This document shows positions 11,431 to 21,500 of a stretch of 64,000 bases of DNA, piece by piece. The position numbers and the translations under genes are program-made. The notes beneath the pieces were generated by a model, which ran no database searches, was not told where the DNA came from, and saw only the letters and a program-made list of their open reading frames with translations. Numbering within the stretch: position 1 is the first letter of the stretch; each line of letters begins with the position of its first letter. Source of the stretch: Closterium sp. NIES-65 (lineage: Eukaryota > Streptophyta > Zygnematophyceae > Desmidiales > Closteriaceae); assembly GCA_948144175.1 (NCBI GenBank), contig CANXME010002654.1:1550001-1614000 (forward strand), read 5' to 3'.

Positions 11431-13155
11431 CTGACTGAATCCGAGCACTTCTAGGACTGACTCTGCTGAATCCGAGTACTCCCTCTAAGGACTCATATCT
11501 TTTTCTAAGGCTCTAACCACCCCCAACCTCGCCCCCTCCTCAAGACAGGTAGACCTCTCCCCTGCTTCCTGGACTTGTGCATGCTTCCCTCCCGCCCCTT
11601 AGTCAAATTCGAAGGCACCTATACACTTTCCCTCTCTGTGAGCAAAGGTCCGCACGAAAGCAGCACAAGTGCACATCAGCTTTTGTCAGAAAATGTCTCC
11701 ATTGCCGCGTAACTATCGAATTACGTAAACGAGGAAATTCTAGGCCAGCCCTGATATTTCCGAGCAGTTTTTTGGCTGACCCTGCGTTTTCAAGGCATTT
11801 TTTTGAAGGGAGCCAATTCTTCCGAGTTGGCGAAAAGCCTAACTTTAGCCATGGTTGGGAAAGTGTGATTGAGGCTTGGCAAATGCACGTTGAAAATGCA
11901 CAAAAAACAATTGTCACAAAATAACATAGCAGCCCCTGTAGTCCAGTTAGTTTGGATATCCGACTCGCGTTTGAAAGATTCGGGTCCAAATCTCACTGGT
12001 GGACCATGTCTTAAACTAAGATTGATTCCCTCTTCAAATTGATCTTTTACCTTACTGCGGCTCAAGATCGAGGCAGCATAATTGTCCACACGTAACTTAC
12101 AAATCAGAAATTTTGGTAGCATAATTCAATATTTTCTTGTAAACAATTGTAAGGCGAAAACCTTTCACATTTTCACATGGTATTATTTTCAGCCTTATGT
12201 ATGTCTGAACAAGCAACATCTAACGTCAACCATAGAAACATTGGTAAACCATTATCAAAACATCGGCAAAGCATTTGGTTCGGCCAAAATGATATACAAA
12301 TCATATGTTGGTGATTCCTGAATGTTTGTCAAATGTTTCCCGAATCCTTGATATGGTCGAATGATTTCCAGACATACACATTTACGTGATGGCATAGTGA
12401 ATGTAAATAACAGGATTGATAATCTGATAGGTTACACACCATAAATAGATCTAGCTAGCCATGTATTCTTAGGCGTACATTCCCTTATTCTAACTGTTTT
12501 ACAGGCAGTTCTACAATGACTCTGACCATTGCTCTTCTTCTTGTTATCGAGTTGCTGCGTGTAGCTGTATGGACAGTTACGCCTGTTGCCATTCTTCTCT
12601 AATGAGCTGTTGGTCCAAATGGTCAACAGTCGCGACAGTGGACCTTCCTGCCCTTGTACGGGCTGATCCGATACTACTACTGGCGATGCTTCGATAGTGA
12701 CGGGTGCTATACTGCTGCACCTACGGGAATGCTTAAGTTGATTCCCTTAACTTACTCCAACATAACTTACTGAACGATAGCTGGTGTCATCATTGTTCTA
12801 GGCTGCATATCCTGATTGCAAAGTAGAATGGTTGGTTGTTTTTTCTACATGCCTTCTAAATTGGAGTGTTTTTTATTTGCATTCTGTATTGTTTGGCTAT
12901 ACACTCTACAAAATCTACTATAAATCTAACGAAGAGCATGAGAGCAAGTGTTTCGCTATGGGCGAGAAGCAGGGAGCTTGGCCGACGACGAACACGAATC
13001 CTGAAAACACTTTCGTGGAAACTTAATTTCACCAATCGCCAGTAGTGACTGCGATCCAACATTGCGTCCTGCAGTCAGGAATTTCTTGACTTATACCTAG
13101 AGTAGTTGTCACCAGTAGTCTTTCCACCTAGTGCACCGCATAGTAGTCGGCCAAT
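11431..13155. other. AT-rich host-like sequence without a recognised gene
   Basis: Base composition drops sharply from the GC-rich elements on the left. Only short unconvincing ORFs occur on either strand (the longest is 128 codons, antisense near 11603-11989, with no motif I recognise). Apart from the tRNA-like unit at 11932-12009 I see no supported feature. Confidence 0.5.
11932..12009 (+). repeat. tRNA-like sequence with a CCA end (tRNA-derived repeat or pseudogene)
   Basis: The stretch has a box-A-like segment (TAGTCCAGTTAGTTTGG), a possible D stem GTCC/GGAT, an anticodon-arm-sized gap, a box-B-like segment (CGGGTCCAAATC) at the usual spacing, and GGACCA at the end. The acceptor and T stems pair poorly, so I do not call it a working tRNA gene. 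A transcribed tRNA carries a CCA added after transcription, so a genomic CCA hints at a retroposed origin, as in tRNA-derived SINEs. A related unit lies inside the hAT element at 30349-30863. Confidence 0.35.
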
Positions 13156-13467
13156 AATCATGCGGCAATGCGAGATGTCGTGCTCCCGCCAAACCCGCGT
13201 CGTCCAATCATCACTCCACAATCCGATGTAAGTGCGTCAGCAAATAGCTGGACCTCGTTCATGCTCGTTCCTTGTCCCTCCCTCGGCTAGCCACCTCTAA
13301 CATATAATGCGCCCAACGCATTGCCGTTGCCCATCATTGTATGGCAATGTGAGATGTCGCGGTCCCGTACCTGCGAGAATCCGCATCGTCCAATCACATC
13401 AGCGTCGCTCATCCGCCTAGGGCCGTCAGCAAATAACCAGCCCTCGTTCAAGCTTCGTCCCTCCCTG
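13156..13467 (+). promoter_or_regulatory. Directly duplicated CCAAT promoter module
   Basis: Two imperfect direct copies of a module of about 130 bp lie at about 13156-13284 and 13332-13467. Both contain GGCAATG-GAGATGTCG, then CGTCCAATCA (CCAAT at 13204-13208 and 13390-13394), then GTCAGCAAATA, CCTCGTTCA and GTCCCTCCCT. A further CCAAT stands at 13151-13155. The second copy ends about 35 bp before a TATA box. Position and content suggest an upstream promoter duplicated in tandem. Promoter function is inferred. Confidence 0.5.
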
Positions 13468-13501
13468 TTTTGAGGATCGCGGCGGCGATGGCTGCTTTCG
13501 C

Positions 13502-13508
13502 TATATAG
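13502..13508 (+). promoter_or_regulatory. TATA box
   Basis: TATATAG sits between GGCTGCTTTCGC and CCCCACCCAACC, downstream of the duplicated CCAAT module and about 176 bp before the ATG of the small secreted ORF. Transcription would start near 13535, which leaves a leader of about 150 nt. Confidence 0.5.
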
Positions 13509-13683
13509 CCCCACCCAACCCTCCATTGTTCATCTATCTCTCGCCATTTCACACTCGATCTTCCCTCCTTATCGCCCTCATTCTTTTTGTGGCGCTAGTA
13601 GCATACAACTGCGGCCAGCGTCGTGGCCACACAGTGCTGCAACGTGCAGCTTCCCCTCGCCCAGTCGTCCCTCCCTTGTCGTC

Positions 13684-13920
13684 ATGGCACGCGACGGCCC
13701 GCCATCCGCCCTTCAAGTTGGCCTCGCCGCGGTCCTCGCGGCTGCCTTCCTTGCTCTCGCGTTCCTCGCAGAACCCGTCTCCGCATCTCCAAGCGACTCA
13801 TCGGTGCGATTGATCTTCATGTCGTTAGGCCGCTCCAAAACCTTTACCAACGATTCCGATTGCAAAGCCGTGGCATTGAGAACGTTGCCGATGGGCGACT
13901 TCGACGCGGAGATCACGTGA
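13684..13920 (+). CDS. Small putative secreted protein, or first exon of one
   Basis: This 78-residue frame starts at an ATG in the context GTCGTCATGGCA, which suits plant initiation (G at +4). Residues 1-34 look like a classical signal peptide: a polar start (MARDGPPSALQ), a hydrophobic core rich in Leu and Ala (about 12-28) and a cleavage-like end PVSA-SP. The mature part of about 44 residues has one Cys and no motif I recognise. A TATA box and duplicated CCAAT modules lie upstream. The same frame stays open beyond the stop for about 47 more codons, including a Cys-containing stretch. The true gene may therefore be spliced, or it may be a decaying host gene. The closest downstream feature is a stray copia RNase H piece. 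Function unknown. Confidence 0.4.
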   Translation: MARDGPPSALQVGLAAVLAAAFLALAFLAEPVSASPSDSSVRLIFMSLGRSKTFTNDSDCKAVALRTLPMGDFDAEIT

Positions 13921-14142
13921 AGCAGCAACTATGGACTGCCCAAGTGCATGAGCGTCTCCTTCTACTCCATGCCAGAACGTGCGGGAGATCCCTACGTGAC
14001 AAAACCGTGTGCACCATCATTGTCCCTCAGTCGTTATGCGACTAGTACTACCAAGTGATGAGCTTGCACCTGCCGCTCTACCGTCATGCTTTTGTTTGGG
14101 GGGATTTGCTTATTGCTGATGGAGATCAGTGGCCCTCTCCTT

Positions 14143-14360
14143 TCCAGGGCGATGTGCTTCATTCTGTGCTCCAGTCTGTGCTCCCGACACAAGGCAATCA
14201 TTGCCTTTTTGTCGACGTACAGAACCGGAGGAGAACAAGGCCGCTCACCTAAGTCGGTCAGCAAGTAGGTCAGCTAGCGTAACTCATGTGCAGCCATAGC
14301 CCCAGCGTAGATCTTGGCCTTACAGCTGGAACTAAGTACAGAAGACGAGCGAACACGCAG
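14143..14360 (-). mobile_element. Isolated copia RNase H sliver (C3)
   Basis: On the minus strand the sequence encodes the copia RNase H stretch LTDLGERPCSPPVLYVDKKA followed by ALCREHRLEHRMKHIAL. It is cut off on both sides within the domain, with host-like AT-rich sequence around it and no LTR, purine tract or adjoining pol. It is a fossil fragment of about 220 bp. The flanks show no duplication clear enough to call. Confidence 0.75.
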
Positions 14361-15266
14361 GAATTTTCGAACTCTCAATCTCTCGATCTAAGCTCTCCGC
14401 CATGGTTCCTTAGACAACTTCAACTGAAGCAATGTCAAGCTAATCTTTATCATTTCTAGTATCTGAATACATGTTCTTGGTCGACTCATCAAGGGCTTCG
14501 TTTTGACACCACATTGTGTTCAAAGAGCGAACATTGGCTTGTCGTAACTGCCTCTTGTGAAGATTTGACTTTTCAAGTTTTTAACTGGTTTTAAAGCTGG
14601 ACACATTCAGTTGCTCCAAGGAAGAAGTAATGATCAGGCTTAGCAAAAGTCCTCACCCAAGCTGGAACCTGAAAAGTATGACAGATTTGACAAAACATGG
14701 AAAGAGAGAGTAAAAGGCAGCGGGACCACCGAATGTCTTCCGTCCATCAGTCTTCTCTGCCATCATTCAACAACAGAAAAAAAAATGAAACTCATTGTCA
14801 CCTACAAACGTGTTTTTTACCACTGTGAAATGCGCTCCAAATAGGATCAGCGGTTTCTGCCAGGACATGTTACGCATCCTGTTCACAATAGACTCAATGT
14901 AAAGGTCCCCTAAAATGGCACCCAAGAAGACGCACACGCGCACGAAATGATGTGAAGTTAAGGACATATCTCAACGAAGTATTTTCAGATTATGGGCCTT
15001 TTTGCCATCCTACGTGAATTAGTAGGAGCTTCGCGTTCTTCACGACAACTCGTGATACGGAATAACTACATTTCTAAATAAAGATCAGGTTTCAAACGAA
15101 CATCGAATCGAAAAGAATTTCCTAATTTTCTGAAGGCTTCTTAACCAACTAAGGATGTTGTCTTCTGTGTATTTCTTGAAGACAATGTCTGGAAGCAGGA
15201 AGAGAACGATAATATGAATATAACGCTTAATTTGGTGGATTCTACGGGAGATTTTTTACAAGTCCA
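14361..15266. other. AT-rich host-like sequence left of copia C4
   Basis: Apart from a possible short terminal exon on the minus strand (14591-14668) and a short plus frame (15145-15266) that runs into C4, I see no gene. No repeats or RNA genes stand out. Confidence 0.4.
14591..14668 (-). CDS. Possible terminal coding exon of an unknown host gene
   Basis: On the minus strand a pyrimidine-rich run ending TACTTTTCAG resembles a 3' splice site. The 25 codons after it read VPAWVRTFAKPDHYFF and then LGATECVQL, followed by a stop (TAA). The composition is protein-like, but the piece is short and I recognise no family. A further minus-strand frame with protein-like content lies upstream at 14767-14967. 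No start, promoter or donor site can be fixed. Confidence 0.22.
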   Translation of the reverse strand, partial: VPAWVRTFAKPDHYFFLGATECVQL

Positions 15267-15398
15267 TGTGGAAACAAAGAACGAGAATGGAATGACTATG
15301 AACGAAGTGAGTACAAATAGGAAACCCTAATTGGGTTGTACCCCCTATGGGATACCCCACTATAGCCTACAGAAACAAGTAAGCTATAAGTTCTGACA
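15267..15398 (-). repeat. 3' LTR of copia C4
   Basis: It is 132 bp and reads TGTCAGAAC...TTTCCACA on the minus strand. It is identical to the 5' LTR and contains the block GGCTATAGTGGGGTA, common to the LTRs of this group. Confidence 0.95.
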
Positions 15399-15430
15399 CA
15401 CCCCCATAGGCAAAGTGGGGGAGAACAAGG

Positions 15431-15524
15431 GGTCACAAGACCAGTCAAGCAAAGCAAAGCAAAGCTCAGGGTGGATCACAAAGTCACCACGCATTCCGAG
15501 CACAAGTTCAAAGGCCACAAGGCC
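15431..15524 (-). other. Paired TTGT-loop hairpins in the 3' noncoding region of C4
   Basis: Read on the minus strand, GGCCTTGTGGCC (15513-15524) and GGTCTTGTGACC (15431-15442) are perfect 4-bp stems closed by TTGT. They lie between the pol stop and the purine tract. The same pair occurs in the same place in C1 (3968-3979, 4048-4059), C5 (29250-29261, 29335-29346), C10 (49039-49050, 48957-48968) and C11 (59519-59530, 59599-59610). Confidence 0.6.
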
Positions 15525-15595
15525 AGTTCACATGCAAGATCATATATAGAGATATACAAGAGCAAGAGTATATATATGCGAAAGTACAAGCAAGG

Positions 15596-18500
15596 TCAAG
15601 AGGAGAGCAAGTGAGGCAAGACAGGCACAAGACCCAACTGCGTGCAGCAACGCTGATGATCACAAGGCGCAAGTGCCTTGGTGAAGACATCAGCAGTGTT
15701 GGCCTCAGAGGCCACGTACGCAAGTCGCAGCTGTCCACGCTGCTGTAGCTCACGAGCAAGAAAGTAGCGAAGAGCAATGTGCTTCGTTCTGTGCTCCAGT
15801 CGCTGCTCTCGACACAAGGCCAGCATGGCCTTGTTGTCTACGTACAGGACTGGAGGAGAACGAGGCTGCTCTCCAAGGTCGGTCAGCAGGTAGGTGAGCC
15901 AGCGTAACTCCTGTGCAGCCATAGCCCCAGCGTAGATCTCAGCCTCACAACTGGAGCCGAGAACAGAAGACGAGCGGGTAGCCCGCCACGAGACAGAGCC
16001 GGAACCAAGGCTGAAGGTGTAACCCTGTGACGACCGCTGCGTAGCCTGGTCGTCAGCCCAAGAAGCGTCTGCGTGCCCAGTGAGGACCACTGGACTGCGC
16101 CCTCCAAGCACTAGCCCCATGCCCGACGTACTGCACAAGTAGCGCAACACCCTCTTCGCTGCAGCCATGTGCTCTGGTCGGTGTCTCCCAGGAGCAACAA
16201 AGCGTGCGAGAATGCTAAGAGGGTATGCGAGGTCAGGTCGTGTGCAGGTCATCAGGTACATGAGGCAGCCAACAAGCTCTGCAAACGGGCCACTCGACTC
16301 TACGGACTCATCCGAAGGCAGAGCTGAGAGCGAGTGGCGAGTAGGCAGAGGAGTGGCCTGAGGCGAGGAGTACGTGAAGCCGAAGCGCTGAAGGACCTGC
16401 TGCACCATGTGTGACTGAGTCAGGGTAATGGTGCGGCGTGCTCTGTCCCGGGTGATCTGCAAGCCAAGGTAGCTGCGCAGTTCACCCAGGTCAGTGCACG
16501 TGTGTCTCTTCTGCAGCTCGGACTTCACGTAGGCGAGTCCAGCAGTGTCAGCTGTGGCAAAGACCAAGTCGTCGACGTACACGAGGATGTAGAACGGCGG
16601 CAGAGAGGTGTCGGTGCGCAGAAACAGCGACGGGTCGGCAGTGGAAGGAGCAAACCCAAGTGCCGCGAGCGTAGTCCTCAGTGTGTCGTGCCACTCACGT
16701 GGCGCCTGGCGGAGACCGTAGACTGGACGCCGGAGACTCCACTGGGTACCAGGAGGGAAAGACCCAGTGAAGCCAGGTGGGCGACGCAGCCAGATCTCCT
16801 CGTGCAGACTGCCCTGCAAGAAAGCTGTGCTGAAGTCGAGAGAGTGCAGCTCGTAGTCACGGTGAGCAGCAACGTGTAGCAGAACCCGAAGAGTGGTCAT
16901 CTTCGGGGTGGGGGAGAAGGTCTGAAAGTAGTCAACCCCCTGCCGCTGACTGAAGCCACGAGCCACGTAACGCGCCTTGAAGACAGGCGGAGAACCCGGC
17001 GGCCGCTTCACTCTGAAAATCCACATGCCACTGACGATGTTCGCCCCAGGAGGGGGAACAGCGTCAACGTAGGTGCCTGTGGACTTCCAGGAAGCCATCT
17101 CTGCATCCATAGCTGCCTGCCACTGAGAGGAGTAGGGACCCTCTATCGCCTCCGCGTAAGAGCGCGGAGTCGGGATGTCTGGTGCATCCGGGTCTCCCTC
17201 AGGGGCTAGCAGTACAGACGCGAGACGAGGTGAAGCGGCGGCCAGACACTGGAACTCCTCCTGCCTGTCCTCAAGGACGTCCGTGCCAAGGGCACACTCA
17301 CCCCCGACGGACGGAGGACAGGCGGACTCAGACTCAGTGACAAGGCGAGCAGCGTAGTCTAGACGACAGCGCGCAGCAAAGTCGACAAGCTCAGTGACAA
17401 GGGCAGACGCAGCAGACGACTCGAAGGAGGGGTCAGTGACAGCAGTAGCCAGGAGACGCGTGACAGTAGGACTGGCAGCACGAAGGGCGTCCGACTCCGG
17501 GTCGGCAAGAGCAGGAAGAGAGGAAGCAGGAGGAGAAGGCAAAGGGGCACGCAGAGGAGCAGTGGACGGACGCAGTGACATCCGGTGCGTGCCAGGGACA
17601 GGAGGAGGACGCTGACGCGACCCGCGACCACTAGCGCGCTCAGGACGAACAGGCGACACAGGACGAGACGCAGGCTCACGACGCTCAGTAAGACCTCCAG
17701 TCGGACCAGTGTAGGGAGAAGGAGCAGGCAAAGGGGAGGCACGCTGTAGCTGTGGCTGTGACCGGACAGGCTGCGGACCCTCTAAGGGAGGAGGAGGAGG
17801 TGTAAGACCAAGAACCTGCTGCAGGAGCGGAACGAAGTACGGTCGGGGCCGCGCGGCGACGCTAGAAACAGCAGGAACAGCACCAGCAGCCCCGGCAGGA
17901 GCACCCACTCCAGTAGCACCTCCAGCAGCACCACCAGAAGCTCCAGAACCTCCAGCCGCAGCACCAGGAGCACTGTCAGTCGGGCCGCCAACGGCAGGCT
18001 CAGCACCAGCACCCTCAGCAGGACCAGCTCCAGGAGAACTCTCAGACTCAGCAGCTCCAGCACCCACAGTACGAGCGCCGGCGGGGCGCGCAGCAGCAGT
18101 ACCCTCTGCAGCCGAAGAACCACCAGCACCAGCAGCACGCCTCCAGCGCCTGGCAAACCACTCACGCAGCTCCTGTGGGGAGAGTGGCTCCCGACGAGAC
18201 GAAGCACCCCCAGGCACAGCACCTCCAGGCTCAGCACCCCTAGACACAGCACCCCCAGGCACAGCACCCCCAGGCTCAGCACCCCCAGGCTCAGCAACCC
18301 CAGGCTCAGCACCCCCAGGCTCAGCACCCCCAGGCACAGCACCCCCAGACCCGGCACCTCCAGACTCAGCACCCCCAGGCACAACACCCCCAGGCTCAGC
18401 ACCCCCAGGCTCAGCACCCGCAGCAGCACCAGAGTCACCAGTGACCTCGACAGGCTCGACCGCGTCTACCTGGGACACACCTGAAGGGGCAGGACCCTGA

Positions 18501-21500
18501 GGGGGGAGGGGGACTACCGGGGGGGGACCTGGTACCAAGAAGAGCGGGGGTGGGGGGAGGGACGGAGTGCGGTAGGGGAAGAGGCGGTAGTAGGGTACCG
18601 ACTCGTCGAACGTGACGTCCTGGGAGGACAGAACACGTCGAGAGGTGGGGTGGTAAAACTGCCACCCAGGGGCGTCGGGGGGGAACCCCAGGAAGACGCA
18701 GGGAGAAGCACGAGGGGATAGCTTGTCCGCAGACAGGTCGCGAACAAACGCCCGAGATCCCCAGACCCGGAACGCCGACGCATCGCCAACCTTCCCCGTC
18801 CACAGCAGGGCTGGGGAGGTCTCCGGTCGAGAGACCCTGGGGTGGAGGTTGATCTGGTGCGCAGCATACCTGACCGCAAACGGCCACAGAAAATGGGGAG
18901 CAGCCGCATGCATCATGGACGTACGAGCGACGTCCATGACCATGCCAATGCGGCGCTCAGCAATCCCATTCTGCTGCGGTGAGTCCGGAAGCGTGAAGGT
19001 CTGACGGATGCCTCGCGCACGACAGTAGGCACGCAGGAGGCCAGAGGAGAACTCTCCGCCTCTGTCCGAGTGCAGACGCAAAACAGGGAAGTCAGAGCCA
19101 AAGCTCCTCCGAAGCTGGAGACGAGCTGCGTGGATCCAGTCGATCAACACCGCAGTGACCTCACCCTTGCTGCGCAAGGGGAAGACTGTGGTGTAACACG
19201 AGTAGTCGTCAACCACCAGCAGGAAGTAGCGCTCCTGACCCTGTCCACGGACGCGGGCTGGGCCCCACACATCCATGTGAAGCGTCTGCAACGGGGCCTC
19301 TGTCGGAGGAAACTGGGAGGAGTGAGGGGCAGCACGCTGGCGCCCCTCGACACAGGGGACACAGGTGGGGCCAGGGCCCGGAGGAAGGGGAGGGAGAGAC
19401 CGGGGAAGACCAGACACAAGGACTCGCGAGGCCATGCCTCTGAGCCGAAGCAGAGAGGGGTGGCCAAGGCGGTGGTGCCAGAGGAGGGTCTCGTGAGACA
19501 AACGACGGCACGAGCAGGGGGCAGACTCAGGACCAGACCTGGACGCTGCAGCAAACACCTGACCAGACGAAGTGACCCTACCAGACTCAGCACCTGGAGG
19601 AGAAGCAGTGGTCAGAGTGTACAGGCTCGACCCTGGCCGACGTGTAAACGTAGCCAGGTGGCGACCTGTATCCGCCTCCGTGCAGTGGGTCACCCGCTGA
19701 CGAGCAGGGGTGAACTGGTGGACACCCGCATCCTGGAGGTCAGCACCACTCACCAAGTTCGTCGAGAACGAGGGGAGGTAGAGACCAGTCAGGGTGCCAG
19801 AGGGGGCCGCCGGACACGGGAGGACAGTGGAGAAGCGAGACAGGACAGGCCCCCCAGAGGGGTCAGCCAGGGACACCGCAACCGGCCGACTCAGCGGCGT
19901 GAGAGTGGTGCGGTCCCGAAAGAAGGAGCGAGACGCTCCAGAGTCAAGGGTGAAGGTGTGAGAGGCCGAAGCCGACACAGTACCTGAGAGGGCAGACTCA
20001 CCAGCACCTGAGAGCACAGACGCACTGGCACCTAGAGCAGCAGCCTCACTAGTACCTGACGCGGCAGTACCAATGCCCGGGTCGGGCGGGAAACACCGGT
20101 AACAGTCATCCTCATCACTACCAATCGCAGCATACATAGCAGAGAGAATAGCATCAAAATCAAGATCATAAATAGCTACACCAGCCCTAGACAGCTCTCC
20201 CCAGCGGGGGATCTCAGCTGCCTCCGGAAACTGCTGACGCCAGGCGTCAGTCAGGCGGCCAAAGCAGCGGCGGGCAGTGTGGGCGCCTCCACACCTCTCC
20301 CCTGCACGGTCACCGGTGCGGAGAACGTAGGTGCAAGGACCAAGCGCACCACCACGCTGACGCTGCGAGTACCACTCACGGAGCTGCTGAGGGGCGGGGA
20401 CGGTGCGAGAGCGCTGCTGCTGCTGTGGCTGCTGCTGCGGCTGCTGCTGCTGCTGCTGCTGGCGCTGACCACCCCCGGAGCTGCTCCGCTGGGACGAGCC
20501 ACTCCGACCCCCGCCTCCACTGCCACCCCCGCCTCCACCGCCACCCCCGTCTCCACCTCCACCTCCCCCACCAGGACCGTCGCTCCCACCGCTCCCACCG
20601 CCTCCTCCGCTACCACCTCCGCCGCCACCTCCGCCTCCACCGCCGCCACCAGTACCTCCACTCCCGCCACCACCCCCACCGCCACCCCCACTCCCCCCGC
20701 CACCCCCACCGCCTCCTCCACCGCCCCCTCTAGCTCCACCCGCTCCCTTGCCCCCCTTGCCCTTGCCAGTGCGGCGTCTGCCGCTGGGGGCAGACGCCGC
20801 GCCGACCGACTCAAAACCAGTGAGGTCGGCCGCAGCGGCAGAGGCGACAGAGGGCAGCAGGGGGGAAGGACCACACCCCTCAAAGATAGGGGTGCGAGGG
20901 TCACCCCGAGAGGCCCCTACAGTGACAATACTCTTCTCAGCCGCTAGCAGGGACTCCTCAAGGAGGTCGACAGTGAGAGTGGTGGGACAGACAGAGAGAA
21001 ACTGGTCCCTAACGACACGAAGGGACTCAGGGAGACGGGTGACGAGAAAGTAGAGAGTGATGTACATGGGAGGAGGGTTCGCAGCGCGGAACTCAGCAGG
21101 AAGGGCAGCGCGGTAGCGGGTGTCACTAGCACGGAGGTGGGTAACGAGGTCAGCGACAGTGGGAAAGGAAGCGAGGTCAGGGAAGAGAAACGGTAGCATG
21201 AGGCGGCTAAGGGTAGCGGAGGAAGGGGAGGAGTAGCGTGCAACTACAGCGTCGTACAAGGCCTGAGCGGTCTTGCACTGACTAAAGTGGGCACGCTCAG
21301 AGGAAGGGAGGTGGCGACGCACAGCAAGACGGGCAGCAGCATCGCGGGTCGCCCACTTGGAGCGAACGGCAGAGTCAGCATCAGCAGGTGGGGCAGGGAC
21401 AGCGCCAGAGACAAAGTCAAAGAGAGAGACCTCATCTATCGCATCACACAGTAAGTACAGCTGCAGGTCTTCAATCCAGACGGCAAAGTCAATGGCCCTC

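Noticed and set aside
11603-11989. 128-codon minus-strand ORF in the host-like gap
   Set aside because: It overlaps an equally long plus-strand ORF, ends inside the tRNA-like unit, and has no motif or promoter I can support.
20279-20947. Thr/Pro/Ser-rich ORFs on the strand opposite gag in C4, with similar ones in C5, C9, C10 and C13
   Set aside because: They are antisense shadows of the Gly-rich GGN tract. The sense strand has the conserved gag-pol frame.
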